Shown: piece by piece, positions 1-10,845 of the stretch
Layout of the letters: every line of letters begins with the position of its first letter
Numbering within the stretch: the first letter of the stretch is position 1
Source of the DNA: Typhlomys cinereus
Lineage: Eukaryota > Chordata > Mammalia > Rodentia > Platacanthomyidae
DNA: 64,000 bases
Direction: 5' to 3'
NCBI GenBank assembly: GCA_023101885.1
Contig: JALPQD010000517.1
Coordinates: 818,919 to 882,918, forward strand
The notes under the pieces: model-generated
What the model saw: the letters and a program-made list of their open reading frames with translations, nothing else
What the model was told of the DNA's origin: nothing
Database searches by the model: none
Made by a program: the position numbers and the translations under genes

Positions 1-92
1 TGGTCCTGACTAGTCTTAAACTAATGGGCAATCTCTCCTACCTCTATTTCCCAAATGTTGGAATTACCGACACAAGCCACCATGACCAGGCT
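1..92 (-). repeat. B1-like SINE, partial
   Basis: The order matches antisense B1: 'actagtcttaaact', then 'aatgttggaattac', then 'acaagccaccatgacc'. It is old and truncated by the window edge. Confidence 0.55.
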
Positions 93-626
93 TGGGCCTG
101 GTCATTAATACTTTGTGACAAGTGCCTTGTATGATATGGGTATACATAGTGGAGTGTGGGAATGGTTCAAATGGGAAGAGAAAGAAAACTGGCTTGTATG
201 GTGATCTAATACCAGGTACAAAAGGGGCAGTTGGAGTAGATGTAAGTAAAGAGATTTGTAACAGTCACTTTGCCTAGAGTTTGGAGGAGATTTGTTTTCT
301 AGTGCTGGGGCTGAACCTAAAGCCACACCAGGCAAGCCCTCTGCCCCAGAACATATATAAGTTGACAGATGGGATCTCATTTCTCATGGACGCGTATGTG
401 TTGATGAGAAGTTTGGTGGATTTCTGCAAACACCAAGGAATCAGGCTGTGGGTTTCTTAACCACATGCCCTGCTGACATGACTTACTCTTGCAGATCTCT
501 CTCCTTTTTTGAGAAAAGAACAGAGATCTTGCGTGACTTCCTGGGATCCACCCTGTGAGGTCTGTGCACCCTAAGTTCACTAGAAATGAGGCACTCACAC
601 TAACAGATCTTCGCTTTCCCTTGCAG

Positions 627-844
627 CCGGCACACAGCCAGAAAAGTTAGCAAAGAGCTTTCGCAACTTGTCCCTAAATCCTAAAGCTAGAAGATCTCAA
701 GCAAAAGATGAACCTGAAGCCAAAGGAAAAACCAGAAATGTCTTGAGGGGAGTCAGAGCTGACACCCGACGGAAGGGAATTCGCACGGTGTATTCTGAGC
801 AGAGAAGACAGCGGGCACAATACAGAGAGCTCGTCCGGGAATCT
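627..844 (+). other. DPPA3: DPPA3 coding exon (penultimate-but-one)
   Basis: A pyrimidine-rich acceptor ends in TTGCAG at 621-626. The exon begins with the last two bases of a split codon, then 72 codons, and ends before the donor GTGAGT at 845. It encodes the basic middle of the protein: QPEKLAKSF, LSLNPKARRSQ, then an Arg-rich helix-like stretch GIRTVYSEQRRQRAQYRELV. The IRT triplet sits where mouse and human have VRT, the part that contacts the UHRF1 PHD finger. Frame was chosen by continuity into the next exon. Confidence 0.88.
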
Positions 845-2394
845 GTGAGTTGGGTGATGTGGCAGGGCTGCTGCATCTGAGCTCACAAAAACGCCATCAA
901 TCCAGGGTGATACTCAGCCAAAGCACTGGTTTATTTTGGGTTTTTGAGACAGGCTAATTGTACTCGCTATGCTACCCCCTGCCTTATCTTCTCTACATGC
1001 TAAGATTACAGTGGTTCATCACATAAAGCTAACTGTTGAGACTGAGCCTCACTGTGTCTGTAGATCTGACCTAGAGCTCATTATGTATGTTTGGCTGGCT
1101 CTGCCTCCATGGTCCTGTAATTACATAGACTAACTCACCACATTGGACTTAACCCATTTTTAAGGCTCCCCAACCTCTTCTTTCCATATGTGTTAACAAT
1201 TTTTTTGTTTTCTCTTGAAGTGTCGAAGAAGAAAACAATACGACATTGATTTTGCTAAAAGTCAGGTAAGTCGTTTGTCTTGCCACTGATAGACACAAGT
1301 GCGCATGGGATTTGAATCTGCTTGTTTGAAAAAGAAGAAAGGGAATCCTCCATCGATCTCCAGGAATTCTGGGGAAATCAGTGCTGTTTATTGAATCCAG
1401 AACACATCTTCTCCCACCAAGCCCAATCTCTAGCCCTGTCCTATTTACTTGTTTATTTTGAGGCATATTCTCATATAATTCAGGCTGGGCTGGGGCTGTT
1501 ATAGCTGAGGATGACTTTGAACCCCTGATTCTCTTGCCCGTCTACTGCCTGAGTACTGAGATTTCAGACCTGCTGTTATGCTAAGTTTATGAGGTGCCAG
1601 TGATGACACCCAAACTGCTTGCATGCTAGGCAAACATTGTGCCAAGCCCAAGCCCAAGCTGGTATGCTTTGATACCAATATATTTCAAGCATCCTTTTGT
1701 TCCTTTTCTCCCAGTGCTGTGAATGAAGTCTAGGTTCTCATACACCTGTGCCATTGAGATACATTCTCAGTGTCGTGCCCCCCCCAACATACACATCATA
1801 CTGGGGATCAAACCTAATGTCCCATTCTTTCTCTAACTTTTTAAAAATTATTATTTGCGTGTGCGTGCGTGTGTGTATCAGAGGGCACCCTGTGTCCTTG
1901 TGAAGGCCCAAGGGTGACTTCAGGAATCATCCTAGATTGCTTCTATCTCCTGTTTTACTCTGGGATTTCCTAGGCTCTGCCCACCAAAGCCTGGTAGTAC
2001 AGGCCATTACCATTTGCGCCTGGCGTTTTTTATGTGGGACCTGGGATCTGAACTCAGGACCTGCTTTCCAGACAGTCTTAACCCATGAGCCATCTCTGCA
2101 GCCCTCTTTCAACTTTTTGAGACTGGTTGGCCTTGAACTCACTCTGTCACCTAGACAAGTTTTGAACTTTAGTCTTCTGCCTCAGTCTATTTTGGAATTC
2201 TAACCATGCTAGTAAACAATAGGTCTGAGGATTTTGATTTTATTTCTTAGGGTGCAATGTCCCAATTGATATTATTTCATCATTTCTTTCAGGCTGAAGG
2301 CAAAAGCGTTCAATTTAAATGTGCCTGTACTTACTGCGTGCGCTCTGGATGGGATCCTTCTGAGAATGCTAAAATAGGGTGTGATGATAAGTAA
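627..2394 (+). CDS. DPPA3: DPPA3 (Stella/PGC7), last three coding exons
   Basis: Three exons (627-844, 1221-1265, 2293-2394) join in frame with AG/GT borders and give 120 residues ending at TAA 2392-2394. The C-terminus reads CACTYC then WDPSENAKI, the hallmark of DPPA3. Upstream, LSLNPKARRS matches the LTLNP segment of the mouse protein. DPPA3 is a small basic maternal and germ-cell protein. From family knowledge, it protects the maternal genome from TET3-driven demethylation and keeps UHRF1 off chromatin. Mouse and human proteins are about 150-160 residues, so roughly 35 N-terminal residues lie in an exon upstream of the window. Conserved introns and an open frame argue against a processed pseudogene, which DPPA3 often produces. 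Regulation cannot be read here because the promoter is outside. Confidence 0.88.
930..1032 (-). repeat. B1-like SINE fragment in DPPA3 intron
   Basis: It contains 'tttttgagacaggct' and 'gctaagattacagtgg', typical antisense B1 landmarks, heavily diverged. It lies in the intron between the 627-844 and 1221-1265 exons. Confidence 0.5.
1221..1265 (+). other. DPPA3: DPPA3 coding exon, 45 bp
   Basis: A 15-codon phase-0 exon (CRRRKQYDIDFAKSQ) lies between the acceptor TCTCTTGAAG (ends 1220) and the donor GTAAGT (starts 1266). It is too short for ORF finders, but both neighbours join it without a frame change. It lengthens the basic linker before the cysteine motif. Confidence 0.82.
1845..2105 (-). 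repeat. tRNA-headed SINE in last DPPA3 intron
   Basis: Antisense copy of the dominant SINE of this window. It runs from a TG-rich end through 'gcccaagggtgacttcagg' and 'tgggatttcctaggctctgc' to 'aacccatgagccatctctg', the complement of the tRNA-like head. A B1 fragment follows directly to about 2205. Confidence 0.8.
2106..2206 (-). repeat. B1-like SINE fragment
   Basis: Antisense B1 landmarks 'tttttgagactggttgg' and 'ccttgaactcactctg' follow the preceding SINE without a gap. It lies upstream of the terminal DPPA3 exon. Confidence 0.5.
2293..2394 (+). other. DPPA3: DPPA3 terminal coding exon
   Basis: The acceptor TTTCTTTCAG ends at 2292. The exon has 33 codons and stop TAA 2392-2394. It carries the CxCxxC cluster (CACTYC) and WDPSENAKI, the most conserved block in DPPA3. 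The tail after it (GCDDK) differs from the mouse ending. Confidence 0.9.
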
Positions 2395-2835
2395 TATCCT
2401 CGGAGTCTGAGCCTTCTTGCTGATATCACAGAGCAGGCAAGAAAGCCACAGTGCAATCTGGCTGCAGAACATGTCCAAACAACCTGTGCGTGTACTCATA
2501 AGCTCTGTTATGGGTTTCTTGTCTTGTATTTTTCTGGTCTTGGGGTTCTTTTCTGAAATTGTTGCTGGTAAATATAAGAAATGCTTTCAGTTGGAATGTC
2601 TACGAATGACTTCAGCATACACTTACACTTCATTTGACCTGCTGAATCTCATATATTCCCATGTGCTTTAGGAGCCTGAAGTCAGAGGAAATAGTGATTG
2701 GAAGCATTGTAAACAGAATTATCAAACACTTTTGAGCAAATAAGCAGAGTGTTTTGTTTTTCAGAAATTCAGAATAAAGGGAAATTTTATGTCTCTTTAA
2801 TTTTTAATAGCAAATAAATGCATGGAGGAACAAAC
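2395..2835 (+). other. DPPA3: DPPA3 3' UTR with poly(A) signals
   Basis: Sequence after the stop codon has no clear repeat. It holds two AATAAA hexamers, at 2773-2778 and 2813-2818. The UTR end near 2790-2835 is inferred from these signals only. Confidence 0.55.
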
Positions 2836-3049
2836 TAAAAGTGACCTATTTGAAATTTTTAAGTCTGTTTTACATTTATCTTTTTAGAACAATTTAGTTA
2901 TTTTGAGAAAGAAAGGCCTTCATGCCAACAGGTAAAAGTCAGGATGCTTTTCGGATGTCACTTTTTTGCTTCTGGAAACCAACTCTTCACCAGGTTTGCA
3001 CGTAGTTGCTTTTATCACTGGATCATCTTGTAGGCCCTAATTCTCATTC

Positions 3050-3195
3050 TCTTGTGTGTGTGCGTGTACAAAGGGTATACATATAGAGTTAAGGAGTCAG
3101 TTCTCTGCTTCTGTTGTTAGAGGATTTTGGGTATTGAACTTGGGTTGTCAGGCTTAGTTGCAAGCACCTTTATTTCCTAAGCCATCTCTCTGATC
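3050..3195 (-). repeat. B2-like older SINE
   Basis: Antisense fragment with 'ggtattgaacttgggttgtc' and 'cctaagccatctctctg', the complement of a tRNA-like B2 head. It differs from the dominant family in the body. Confidence 0.5.
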
Positions 3196-3310
3196 TGTTT
3201 TGTTTTTTGAGACAGGGTCTTACTATGAGCCCTGGCTGACTCCTAACTCTTGCCCCAGCTCTTTCTAGTCCCCAAGTGCTGGACCTCAGGCCTGGGCCAG
3301 CATGCCCAGC
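3196..3310 (-). repeat. B1-like SINE
   Basis: It contains 'gagacagggtcttactatg', 'ccccaagtgctggacc' and 'cagcatgcccagcc', a nearly complete antisense B1. Confidence 0.65.
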
Positions 3311-3837
3311 CAAGTGCTTGATTTTGATTTTGTGCTATGTGACCAAGAAGCACGTTAGCTTCACGTTCCTGTATTAATACTGTCTTATCAGCAGTGACTT
3401 TATTCTAGCTGTCTTTGAAAAGTGAACAATGTTTGCAGACATTGGCTTCTAGGAAGAAACCTCAGTAAAGGAAGCTAAAAAAATATGGAACTCAGTACCT
3501 TCCTGATGGGGTATAGAGGTTCTTCTTCCCTAGTATCAGGTGAGCCTGCACAAGAACCGGCTATATATCTTAGTTAAACTTCAACTCTCATGGTTGAGAC
3601 TTCACTTCAGATGCCAAACATGAGCCCAGGAGAATGGCTTCCAATCCACCACTTGTAAATTTGGGTTCATATTCCCCTTTGCTAAAGTTAACTTGGAACA
3701 GCTTGAAAAACTCAGGCTAACACTTAAGGATATTATAAAACTTACTAGGGGAAGAGTCACACAGGGCAAGCTTTAGAACTATATGTTGGCCATTTGCAAG
3801 TCTCCAAAACTTGGTCCCCCTTTCCCACTTTTTTTTT

Positions 3838-4062
3838 CTTTAATTTTTTGCTCTGTGTGTGTATATCAGAGGGTATTTTTGTGTGTACCTGGGGAGGTCC
3901 AAGAGTGGCTTTGGAATCATGCTGAATTGTTCTACCTCCTTTTTGCTTTTTGCCCCAGGGTTTCCCAGGCTCTGCCTTTCTGGGCCAGAAGTGTAGACCA
4001 CTGTCATTTCTGCCTATTGTCTTTACGTAGGATCTGAATCCCTGAGCCATCTCTCTAGCCCA
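3838..4062 (-). repeat. tRNA-headed SINE (dominant family)
   Basis: Antisense copy with TG-rich end, 'tccaagagtggctttgga', 'tttcccaggctctgcctt' and 'tgagccatctctctagccc'. The middle near 4030 has a short deletion. Confidence 0.75.
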
Positions 4063-4204
4063 GAATTTGGTCCTTTTTAATGGAACTCAGGATATTAATC
4101 CATGAGGGGCAAGAGAACCCTGGAGAACTCCAATAATGGAATCCATGAGGGGCAAGGAGCTGGAAAAGAACTTGGGTCCTTTTCATTTTGAAGACAAACT
4201 ATAT

Positions 4205-4352
4205 CACTGACTACTGGTTTATCATGATAAGATCTCATGTATCCCAGAAAGGCCTTGAACTTGTTAGGTAGCACAAGGAAAGCCTGAACCTTCTGATTCT
4301 CTCACCTCTACTTCCTGTGTGCTGGGAATACACAATGTGCATCATCATGCCC
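4205..4352 (-). repeat. B1-like SINE, diverged
   Basis: It shows antisense B1 order: 'ggccttgaacttgttag', then 'gtgctgggaatacac', then 'catcatgcccag'. Several indels are present. Confidence 0.5.
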
Positions 4353-4399
4353 AGAAATCCTGGCATGGAGCCAGAGCTTCGTGTGTGCTAGGCAAACAA

Positions 4400-5500
4400 G
4401 TGAGCCTCATTTCCTGGCCCCAGAGGTACTTTTGTTAATCACATAGTTTGTTCCCCTTGCCCTCAACTTCATCTTCAGGCTAGGAGCACCCCCCCCCCAT
4501 GAATCTCATTAACATTTGGATAGCCCAAGGATTTTATGCCTAATAGTTCCCCCTGTGATTTCTGTTATCTATATAGTTCTCCCCTGTGACTTATTATCCA
4601 CATCAGTCTCTACTTCTGAATGTAACATGAAAAATTCCTGATTAAGCAAGTTAGAGCTATAGTAAATTGTTAAAATTATTGTATGAGTATGTGCCTAAAT
4701 TACAAGTTACACAAACGCATGTTATAAACTTTAAGAATGAGTCAATAATACTCATTTTAGGCATCCACTGAGATTTTGAACCATATTCCCTGCAGGTAAC
4801 TATGTGTCAGGAAATGAGAAGTAAGGCTAAATCCATTTCACAGTGTCATAGAAGGCAACTGAAAAGTTATCACAGTGAAATATACTAAGGAAAGATAGTG
4901 TTTTGTTATTTTTTTCCCACCACACCCACTTATATAGACCTGACATTCATTGTGTATTAGAGATACATAGTTTGTCCTCTGCCCTCCAACTAATGTGTTT
5001 AAACTGACAAGATCTGGAAGCTGAGAACAAAGCAGCTGGAGAGCTGAGTGAAGAAATAAATGCCTTACTGCCAAGATCCGGTAAGGAGCAGTTCTTCACC
5101 CTTCCAGGGGGCATGGCTGTTCAGGGTGTTAATTCTAGGTGCATGCCCAGGGGACTGGTTGCAACAATTGACATCAGGCCTGGGGTAGGGGGCGAGGGGT
5201 GCAAATTGTGCCAACAGATAGTTAATATTAACATGTAGTTACTGCCAATCATGTCTAAAGAAGTTGTACTCTCAGATCTGTTCAACCCATGCCGGGTCCA
5301 ACAATCGGGAACAAAGGCAGAACCATCACTCTTAGGAGCAGAGCCATTTTTAAGCAAGTTTTATATGAACATCAGTTGCTGACTAACAAAAACAGCAAAA
5401 AATAAAGTATAGGCAACTTGTTTTTATTGTAATCACATTAAGCTTATAAATAAGGTTTAATGCTAAGAATGAGGACGAACAAGATGCAGCCTACATGTCC
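4400..5500. other. unassigned intergenic sequence
   Basis: I see no supported gene or clear repeat here apart from a short C-run near 4490. Short ORFs on both strands lack any recognisable domain. Confidence 0.4.
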
Positions 5501-5504
5501 TTTG

Positions 5505-5655
5505 GTGTTAACTTTTTTTTTTACATGTGTTTATTGTGTTTGTGTATGTTTTGGAGTTGGTTCTCACCATCTTGTGGATTCTAGGGATCTAACTCAGGTC
5601 TTCAGTCCAGGCAGCAAGCACCGCTACCTACCTGCTGTGCGATTTGGCCTGCTCT
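5505..5655 (-). repeat. B2-like older SINE
   Basis: Antisense fragment with 'tttacatgtgtttattgtg', 'agggatctaactcagg' and a run resembling the complement of a tRNA head. It is diverged. Confidence 0.45.
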
Positions 5656-6294
5656 TTAGTGTTCTAAAGTTGTATTTTTTTCCCCTTATGGTTGTAGTTT
5701 ACATTTGACTATGCAAGCCTTGATAATTTTGTCACTGTCTTAATTCTCAGCCACCTGGAGACACATCACTTTTTGATTGTGAACACAAAGCCTGCTCATG
5801 TGAATCAAGCACAGTACCCTGAGCGATACCTCGCCACCCTTGGAGCTCTTTTGCTTTTTGTGTGTTTGAGACAGGCTTGCTAAGTAGCCCTGGCTGGCCT
5901 TGAATTCATGATCTTTATACAGCAAAGGTCTGATACCAAAGCTGTCTTCCTGGAAGCAGCTCTGTTTGGGCCAGCCCAAGGCTCTGTGAATTCTTACCCA
6001 GAAAGACAGACCCCCCCCCAAAGAAAAAAGAATACATACAATCTTTTATACCCCTACTTGCTTCTTTCACAGTACAGTTTCTTTGAGACAGAGAATCCCA
6101 TATGTGGTGATTATCCATTCCACACCTTGTAAGGATACATGTGGGCATTAACCGTGCCACATAGCAGAGACGCTGACATTCTGCAGCCTTTTCTTTGTTC
6201 TGAAAGGGCTTTTGCCACAGCAGCTGGAGCTTTCTGAGTGAGGTGACTACAGGTATATACCATCACGGTTGTCCCGGAAGCACATCACCTTTTT

Positions 6295-6400
6295 TTGTTG
6301 TTGTTGTTTTTTGTTTTTTTATGTGGGACCTGGGATCCGAACTCAGAACCTTCTGCTTGTGAGACAGAATCACAACCCCTGAGCCATCTCTCCAGCCCCC
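6295..6400 (-). repeat. head-only SINE with A-tail and 16-bp target duplication
   Basis: In sense orientation it holds only the tRNA-like head of the dominant SINE, from 'ggctggagagatggctca' to 'ggtcccacat', then an A-rich tail. The CA-rich and body regions are absent. A perfect direct repeat (AAGCACATCACCTTTT, 6279-6294 and 6401-6416) flanks it, so this is a complete insertion, not a later deletion. Confidence 0.85.
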
Positions 6401-6794
6401 AAGCACATCACCTTTTGATGTCTTCATTTTATAGAAAAGAAATGTAGAGAATAATGAGCCAGGTGGAGGTTACATAATGCCTGATCTGACTTGAAAGTCA
6501 GGTGAGTATTATGAGCAGGTTATTTCCTCATTAATTCTTTTTCCCCTTATGGTTGTAGTTTATATTTGCATTATGCTGAAATAACTTGGTTCCATTTTAG
6601 AGCTGGTTATAGTATACAAAAGTCATGAGCTTCATAGATTTCCATTTTCATGGTTCGCATGACATTTTTCACTTAAAACATATTCTAGCTTCATAAAGTT
6701 GAAAGATTAGGAAAATGAACTTCTGTATATATTTCACTTAGGTACATTAATTGTGACCAAATCTGTCACGCCCCCCCCCACTCTCCCTTATCCT

Positions 6795-6912
6795 TTAAAC
6801 CAGGCTGGCCTTGAACTTGCTTTGGAGTCAAAGACAACTTTGAGCTCTTGCTTCTTACTAAGTGCTGGGATTATAGACCTGCACCAACCACCACGTCTGA
6901 TGTGCCTGGCTA
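6795..6912 (-). repeat. B1-like SINE
   Basis: Antisense B1 landmarks are 'aggctggccttgaacttgc', 'aagtgctgggattatag' and 'gatgtgcctggctag'. Confidence 0.65.
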
Positions 6913-6999
6913 GTCATATTCATTTTAAGGCTCTGTTTTAATTTCTATTTTAACACAAGATCTTGCTATGTAGCCCAGACTGGCTTGAGGCTTTCCCAG

Positions 7000-7214
7000 G
7001 GTTTTTTTTTTTTAATTTTTAATTTATTTTTATTTTTATTCAATTGTGCATGTGTGTACCTGTGTGTAGAACCACAGGCGAGTTCTGGAACCACCAGGAC
7101 CAGAAATGCAGGCCCCCTCCCTCCCGCCTGGCATCTCCATGTACGGGTCTAAGATTCGAACTCAGGACCTTCTGCCTGCAAGGCAGAGGCTTAACCCCTG
7201 AACCACCTCTTGTT
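7000..7214 (-). repeat. tRNA-headed SINE, young 'attcaattg' subfamily
   Basis: It starts with T-rich sequence and 'attcaattgtgcatgtgtg', then 'agaaccacaggcgagttc', and ends 'ttaacccctgaaccacctct'. It shares its tail with the copies at 14381, 18053, 25037, 39741 and 59486, so these six form one subfamily. Confidence 0.8.
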
Positions 7215-9854
7215 TTGTTTTGTCTTGTTTTCCCCTCTAGACAGTAAGTGAATTCCTTAATCCACTTGCCCACCTTCTAAGTGCTAGAATTACAGCATGT
7301 GCCACCGTTCCTTTCCGTTTTCTTTCTCTGTTTCCTTCCTTCCTTTAATTCGTGCCATAAGCAGTCTATGTGGTGGTGTGTCAGGAAGAGAGGTGAAAGA
7401 ATGTCCCCGACCTAAGGCTTTGAAGCATGGCCAGACCAACGCTCCTGCTTGCAGCTCACCAGACTAACTGTGCATCAGCTCAATTAGGAAGGCAAGGAGG
7501 GCGGCGCCTAGACCAGAGGGACTGTGGGGCTCAGGGTTGTGGGCACGTGTGTCCCATAGATTTCTCTCCACAGACTCTTTTTTTTTTTTTCTCCACAGAC
7601 TCTTAAGGGTTGGAAGGGCTGGGCTATCTTCCTGCCTCACATGGCCAGACACAAGGAGCACAAGTGGCAAAACCCGGTTGTGATAGGAAGTCCATGGTCA
7701 AGACCCAGCCAGGCAGGTGCTGACCTCAGAGCATGCCCACGCCACTAATCAAATTTAGGAGAGCCATGGGCCTCCTTGGATTTGGGGTTCATCTGACACA
7801 GAGATCATGTCAACGTTGTGCAAGGTTCCAAGCTTCCTCTAGTCTGCTAGATCAGGACCGAACAGAGCCATTTTTTCCACTTAGGGAAGAGTGGGTGGGG
7901 TGGGGGTGTCTCTAAACCCCGGCACCAGCGGCTGCTGCAAGTCATCCACTAGATCCTCCCAGGACTCCTGCAGTCACTGAGCCCATGGTGGACCTGGGCT
8001 TTGCTTCTGGGAGCTACAGAGGCACCTTGGGTTTTTGCCCTTCCTCTGCAGCCTCTAGATTGTGACAATTACTTTCAAGGTCAGCTTGCTAGTACTGAAG
8101 TTTAAGTGTTTTCCTCAAATGTAAATGGCTTCTCCCCAGTCCCATGCACACAGGAAACAACCTAATCGCCTAACAAGCTTTCCCTTTTCCTGGCGGGCTA
8201 GCTGTCATGTCTGCAGCATTATTTGGGCTGTTCGACTTCTGTCCATACCATTGCAGCGACTTTTTCGTGCAGTTAGGCATAGGGGATGCCCGTGGCCATT
8301 TTCTTTTACTGTAGTTTCAGCAAGCAGTGTCTGCTGGCACCCGTGTTTTGCGGTGGCGTTTTAAATAAGAACTTGGTGAGTTCCTAAGCTTTTCCTTTAG
8401 CTTTGAAAGACTATTGTTGCAAACCTGCTGCCAAGCATGTCTGTTTCTCTGTCTCTGTCCTTTTGTCTCTCATCAATTTCTAACAAAAACTTCAATCCCA
8501 AGGATTCTCACTCAGTTACAAACAACAGCATGTAAAAGAAATCTTGCACAGTAACTCGGGAGTTCAGCTCTGCAGTGTGCTCTTATATTGGTAGGACATT
8601 GGTACACTGAAATTTCCAAATAAAGAATGTACTCATATACACCACATTAAGTTTCTTAAAGACCTAAGGTAGACTTGCTTAAAATCTATAAAGTTCTATA
8701 CCATCTAGGCGGCCTCTGTCCAGTGTGGAAACTACTTGTGTTTCTCTTTTTAAATTAATTTTACTTTTATTTTACTCTTACCATCTCATACATGTAGGCA
8801 ATGCATTTGACCATAGCTACACCTTTCTCATTCCTGCTTCCCCTGGACATTTCGCTAGTACTTGAGTCTTTCAAAGACCCTCTAGCTTAATGGTGCACAG
8901 TTCTTCACCATTAACCTAACTATGTTCAAACTAACTTCTAAGTAGTCCACATAGGGGGAGAGGATAGCTGAGGGGTGGGAATTGAATGACTGTACACCAA
9001 TATATGAGGCTGGTCCATCATAAAAAGAGGCTAATGTCAAGGAGAGCTTTAAGAAACCTGATTTTTATTAAAGAGCTGAAGGCATGAAGACCTAGCCCAG
9101 CATTGAAACAGAAGAGATAGCTTGCAGTATGAAAGAAGATAAGGAGACTAGATAAAGAGAATACTGCTGGAATAAAGTCTGAGAGCCCTAGGGCAGGGAT
9201 TCTACTATGACCTTCAGACCTGGCTAATAGAAGCAGGGCAGGGCCCAGCAGTGAAAGAAAGAATTTGGAGGGAAGTCAGGGGTAGGTGTGTCTGGTTCCA
9301 GGAATCTCCACATTCCAGTCCCTTGGGCTGGAGGGGCTTTACAAAAACTGGGCCTGGGTATGGCTAACGCTAAGGGCTGCTTGTTCACTTTCAGCCCTTC
9401 TTGTATTTCCCAGGCATATCTCAAGCTCTGTAAACAGGTTATTGGAGCCAAGGACTCAGCCCATCTTAGTATTTTGGGGCACGGGTGGGCAAGAATGGGT
9501 TCTGTCAATGCGTGCTTCCCATTGCAGGATGGGGAACATGCAGAATTACTTGGCTGAGTCTTAGGTTTGTGCTGACTGGATCAAGCCCCCCAGGTGGCCA
9601 CTTATCTAATGATTTGACAGTGATGGAGTTCAAGGCCTGCTTCTGCAGACTTGGCACTTGATAAAAAGCAGGAAGAGAGTGTCTCTGACCTTGTCCCCTA
9701 TTGTCTCCTGAGGCAGAGCCTTTATTTTTCCGACCTCCACAGCAGATCATCAGAAGGTCCCTTTATACCCAGGGGAAAGAAATGAAGGCAGAGATCTGAT
9801 CTGGACTCGCTCAGCTGTTCCAGCACACCTTTTGTCCTGCACCTGAACTTTTTT
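7215..9854. other. unassigned, mostly single-copy-looking sequence
   Basis: There is no convincing gene, and the repeats seen elsewhere are scarce here. Short ORFs (for example 7733-7915 and 9224-9564 on either strand) have no recognisable domain or splice context. A 14-bp direct repeat flanks a T-run at 7566-7604. A TATA-like 'gataaaaagcagg' near 9660 could belong to an undated LTR, but no ends are visible. Confidence 0.4.
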
Positions 9855-10453
9855 TTTTTTTTTTGCAAGCCTGCATGCCTCTGTGTGTGTGTCTGTCTGT
9901 GAGTCTATGTGTTTGGGTGTGTCAGGCTGCACTGTATGAGGCTGTGGAGGCACTAAGATAACTTCTCCTAATCTCTCTGAATTGCTTTGCCTCCTTTTTT
10001 TGCTTTGTTCTAGGGTTTTCCAGTATCTGCCTTCCTGGGCTGGGAATGTTTTGGGTTTTTTTTTTTTGTTTTGTTTTTTTTTTCATTTGTATTAGGTGTG
10101 TGTCTGTGTGCATCAGAGGCCTTATTCTGCATGCCTGTGGAGTCCTAAAAGGGATTTCAGGAGTCACCCTGGATTGGAACACTTTCTCTTTGCTTTGCTC
10201 TGGAGTTTCCCAGGCTCTGCCTTCCAGGGCTAGAAGTAAAAGCTGCTTCCATTTCTGCCTGTTTTTGTTTTTGTTTTTTAAACGTGAGGATCTAAGATCC
10301 AAACTCAGGACCTTCTGCTTATGAGGCAGAGGCTTTAACCCCTGAGCCATTTCTCCAGCCCGCCAGGCGGTTGATACGTAGGATCTGGGATCCAAACCCA
10401 TTTCCTTCTACTTGGGAGACAGAGACTTAACCCCGGGACATCTCTCCAGCCCC
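9855..10453 (-). repeat. SINE interrupted by a second SINE
   Basis: The outer antisense SINE runs 9855-10045 and resumes at about 10362-10453 with its head ('acatctctccagcccc'). The break holds an entire second copy, so the inner one is younger. Confidence 0.65.
10055..10361 (-). repeat. inner tRNA-headed SINE (nested)
   Basis: Antisense copy with a T-rich tail at its left end. It contains 'tttcaggagtcaccctgg', 'gtttcccaggctctgcctt' and a final 'gccatttctccagccc'. It sits inside the 9855-10453 SINE. Confidence 0.75.
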
Positions 10454-10469
10454 TGAAACTGGACTTTTA

Positions 10470-10570
10470 AGACAGAATCTTACTCTGCCTCCAGGCTGGT
10501 TTTGAACTTGTTAATTCTCATGCATCAAGCTTTCTAAGGCTAGGATTTCAAGCATTTTCCCATCATGCCT
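10470..10570 (-). repeat. B1-like SINE fragment
   Basis: Antisense B1 landmarks are 'aagacagaatcttactctg', 'ggctggttttgaacttg' and 'cccatcatgcct'. Confidence 0.5.
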
Positions 10571-10584
10571 AATCTTTTTTCTAG

Positions 10585-10845
<261 letters not shown>

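Noticed and set aside
668..880. ORF of 70 codons starting at TTG 668 and reading past the exon end
   Set aside because: Part of the real DPPA3 exon, but the start is not a true initiation codon and residues after 844 are intron.
6295..6400. possible functional tRNA gene in SINE heads
   Set aside because: The heads have A/B-box-like segments but no full cloverleaf and lead into SINE body or A-tails.
9224..9564. overlapping ORFs of about 90 codons on both strands
   Set aside because: Frames are open on both strands by composition. There is no recognisable protein, start context or splice pattern.
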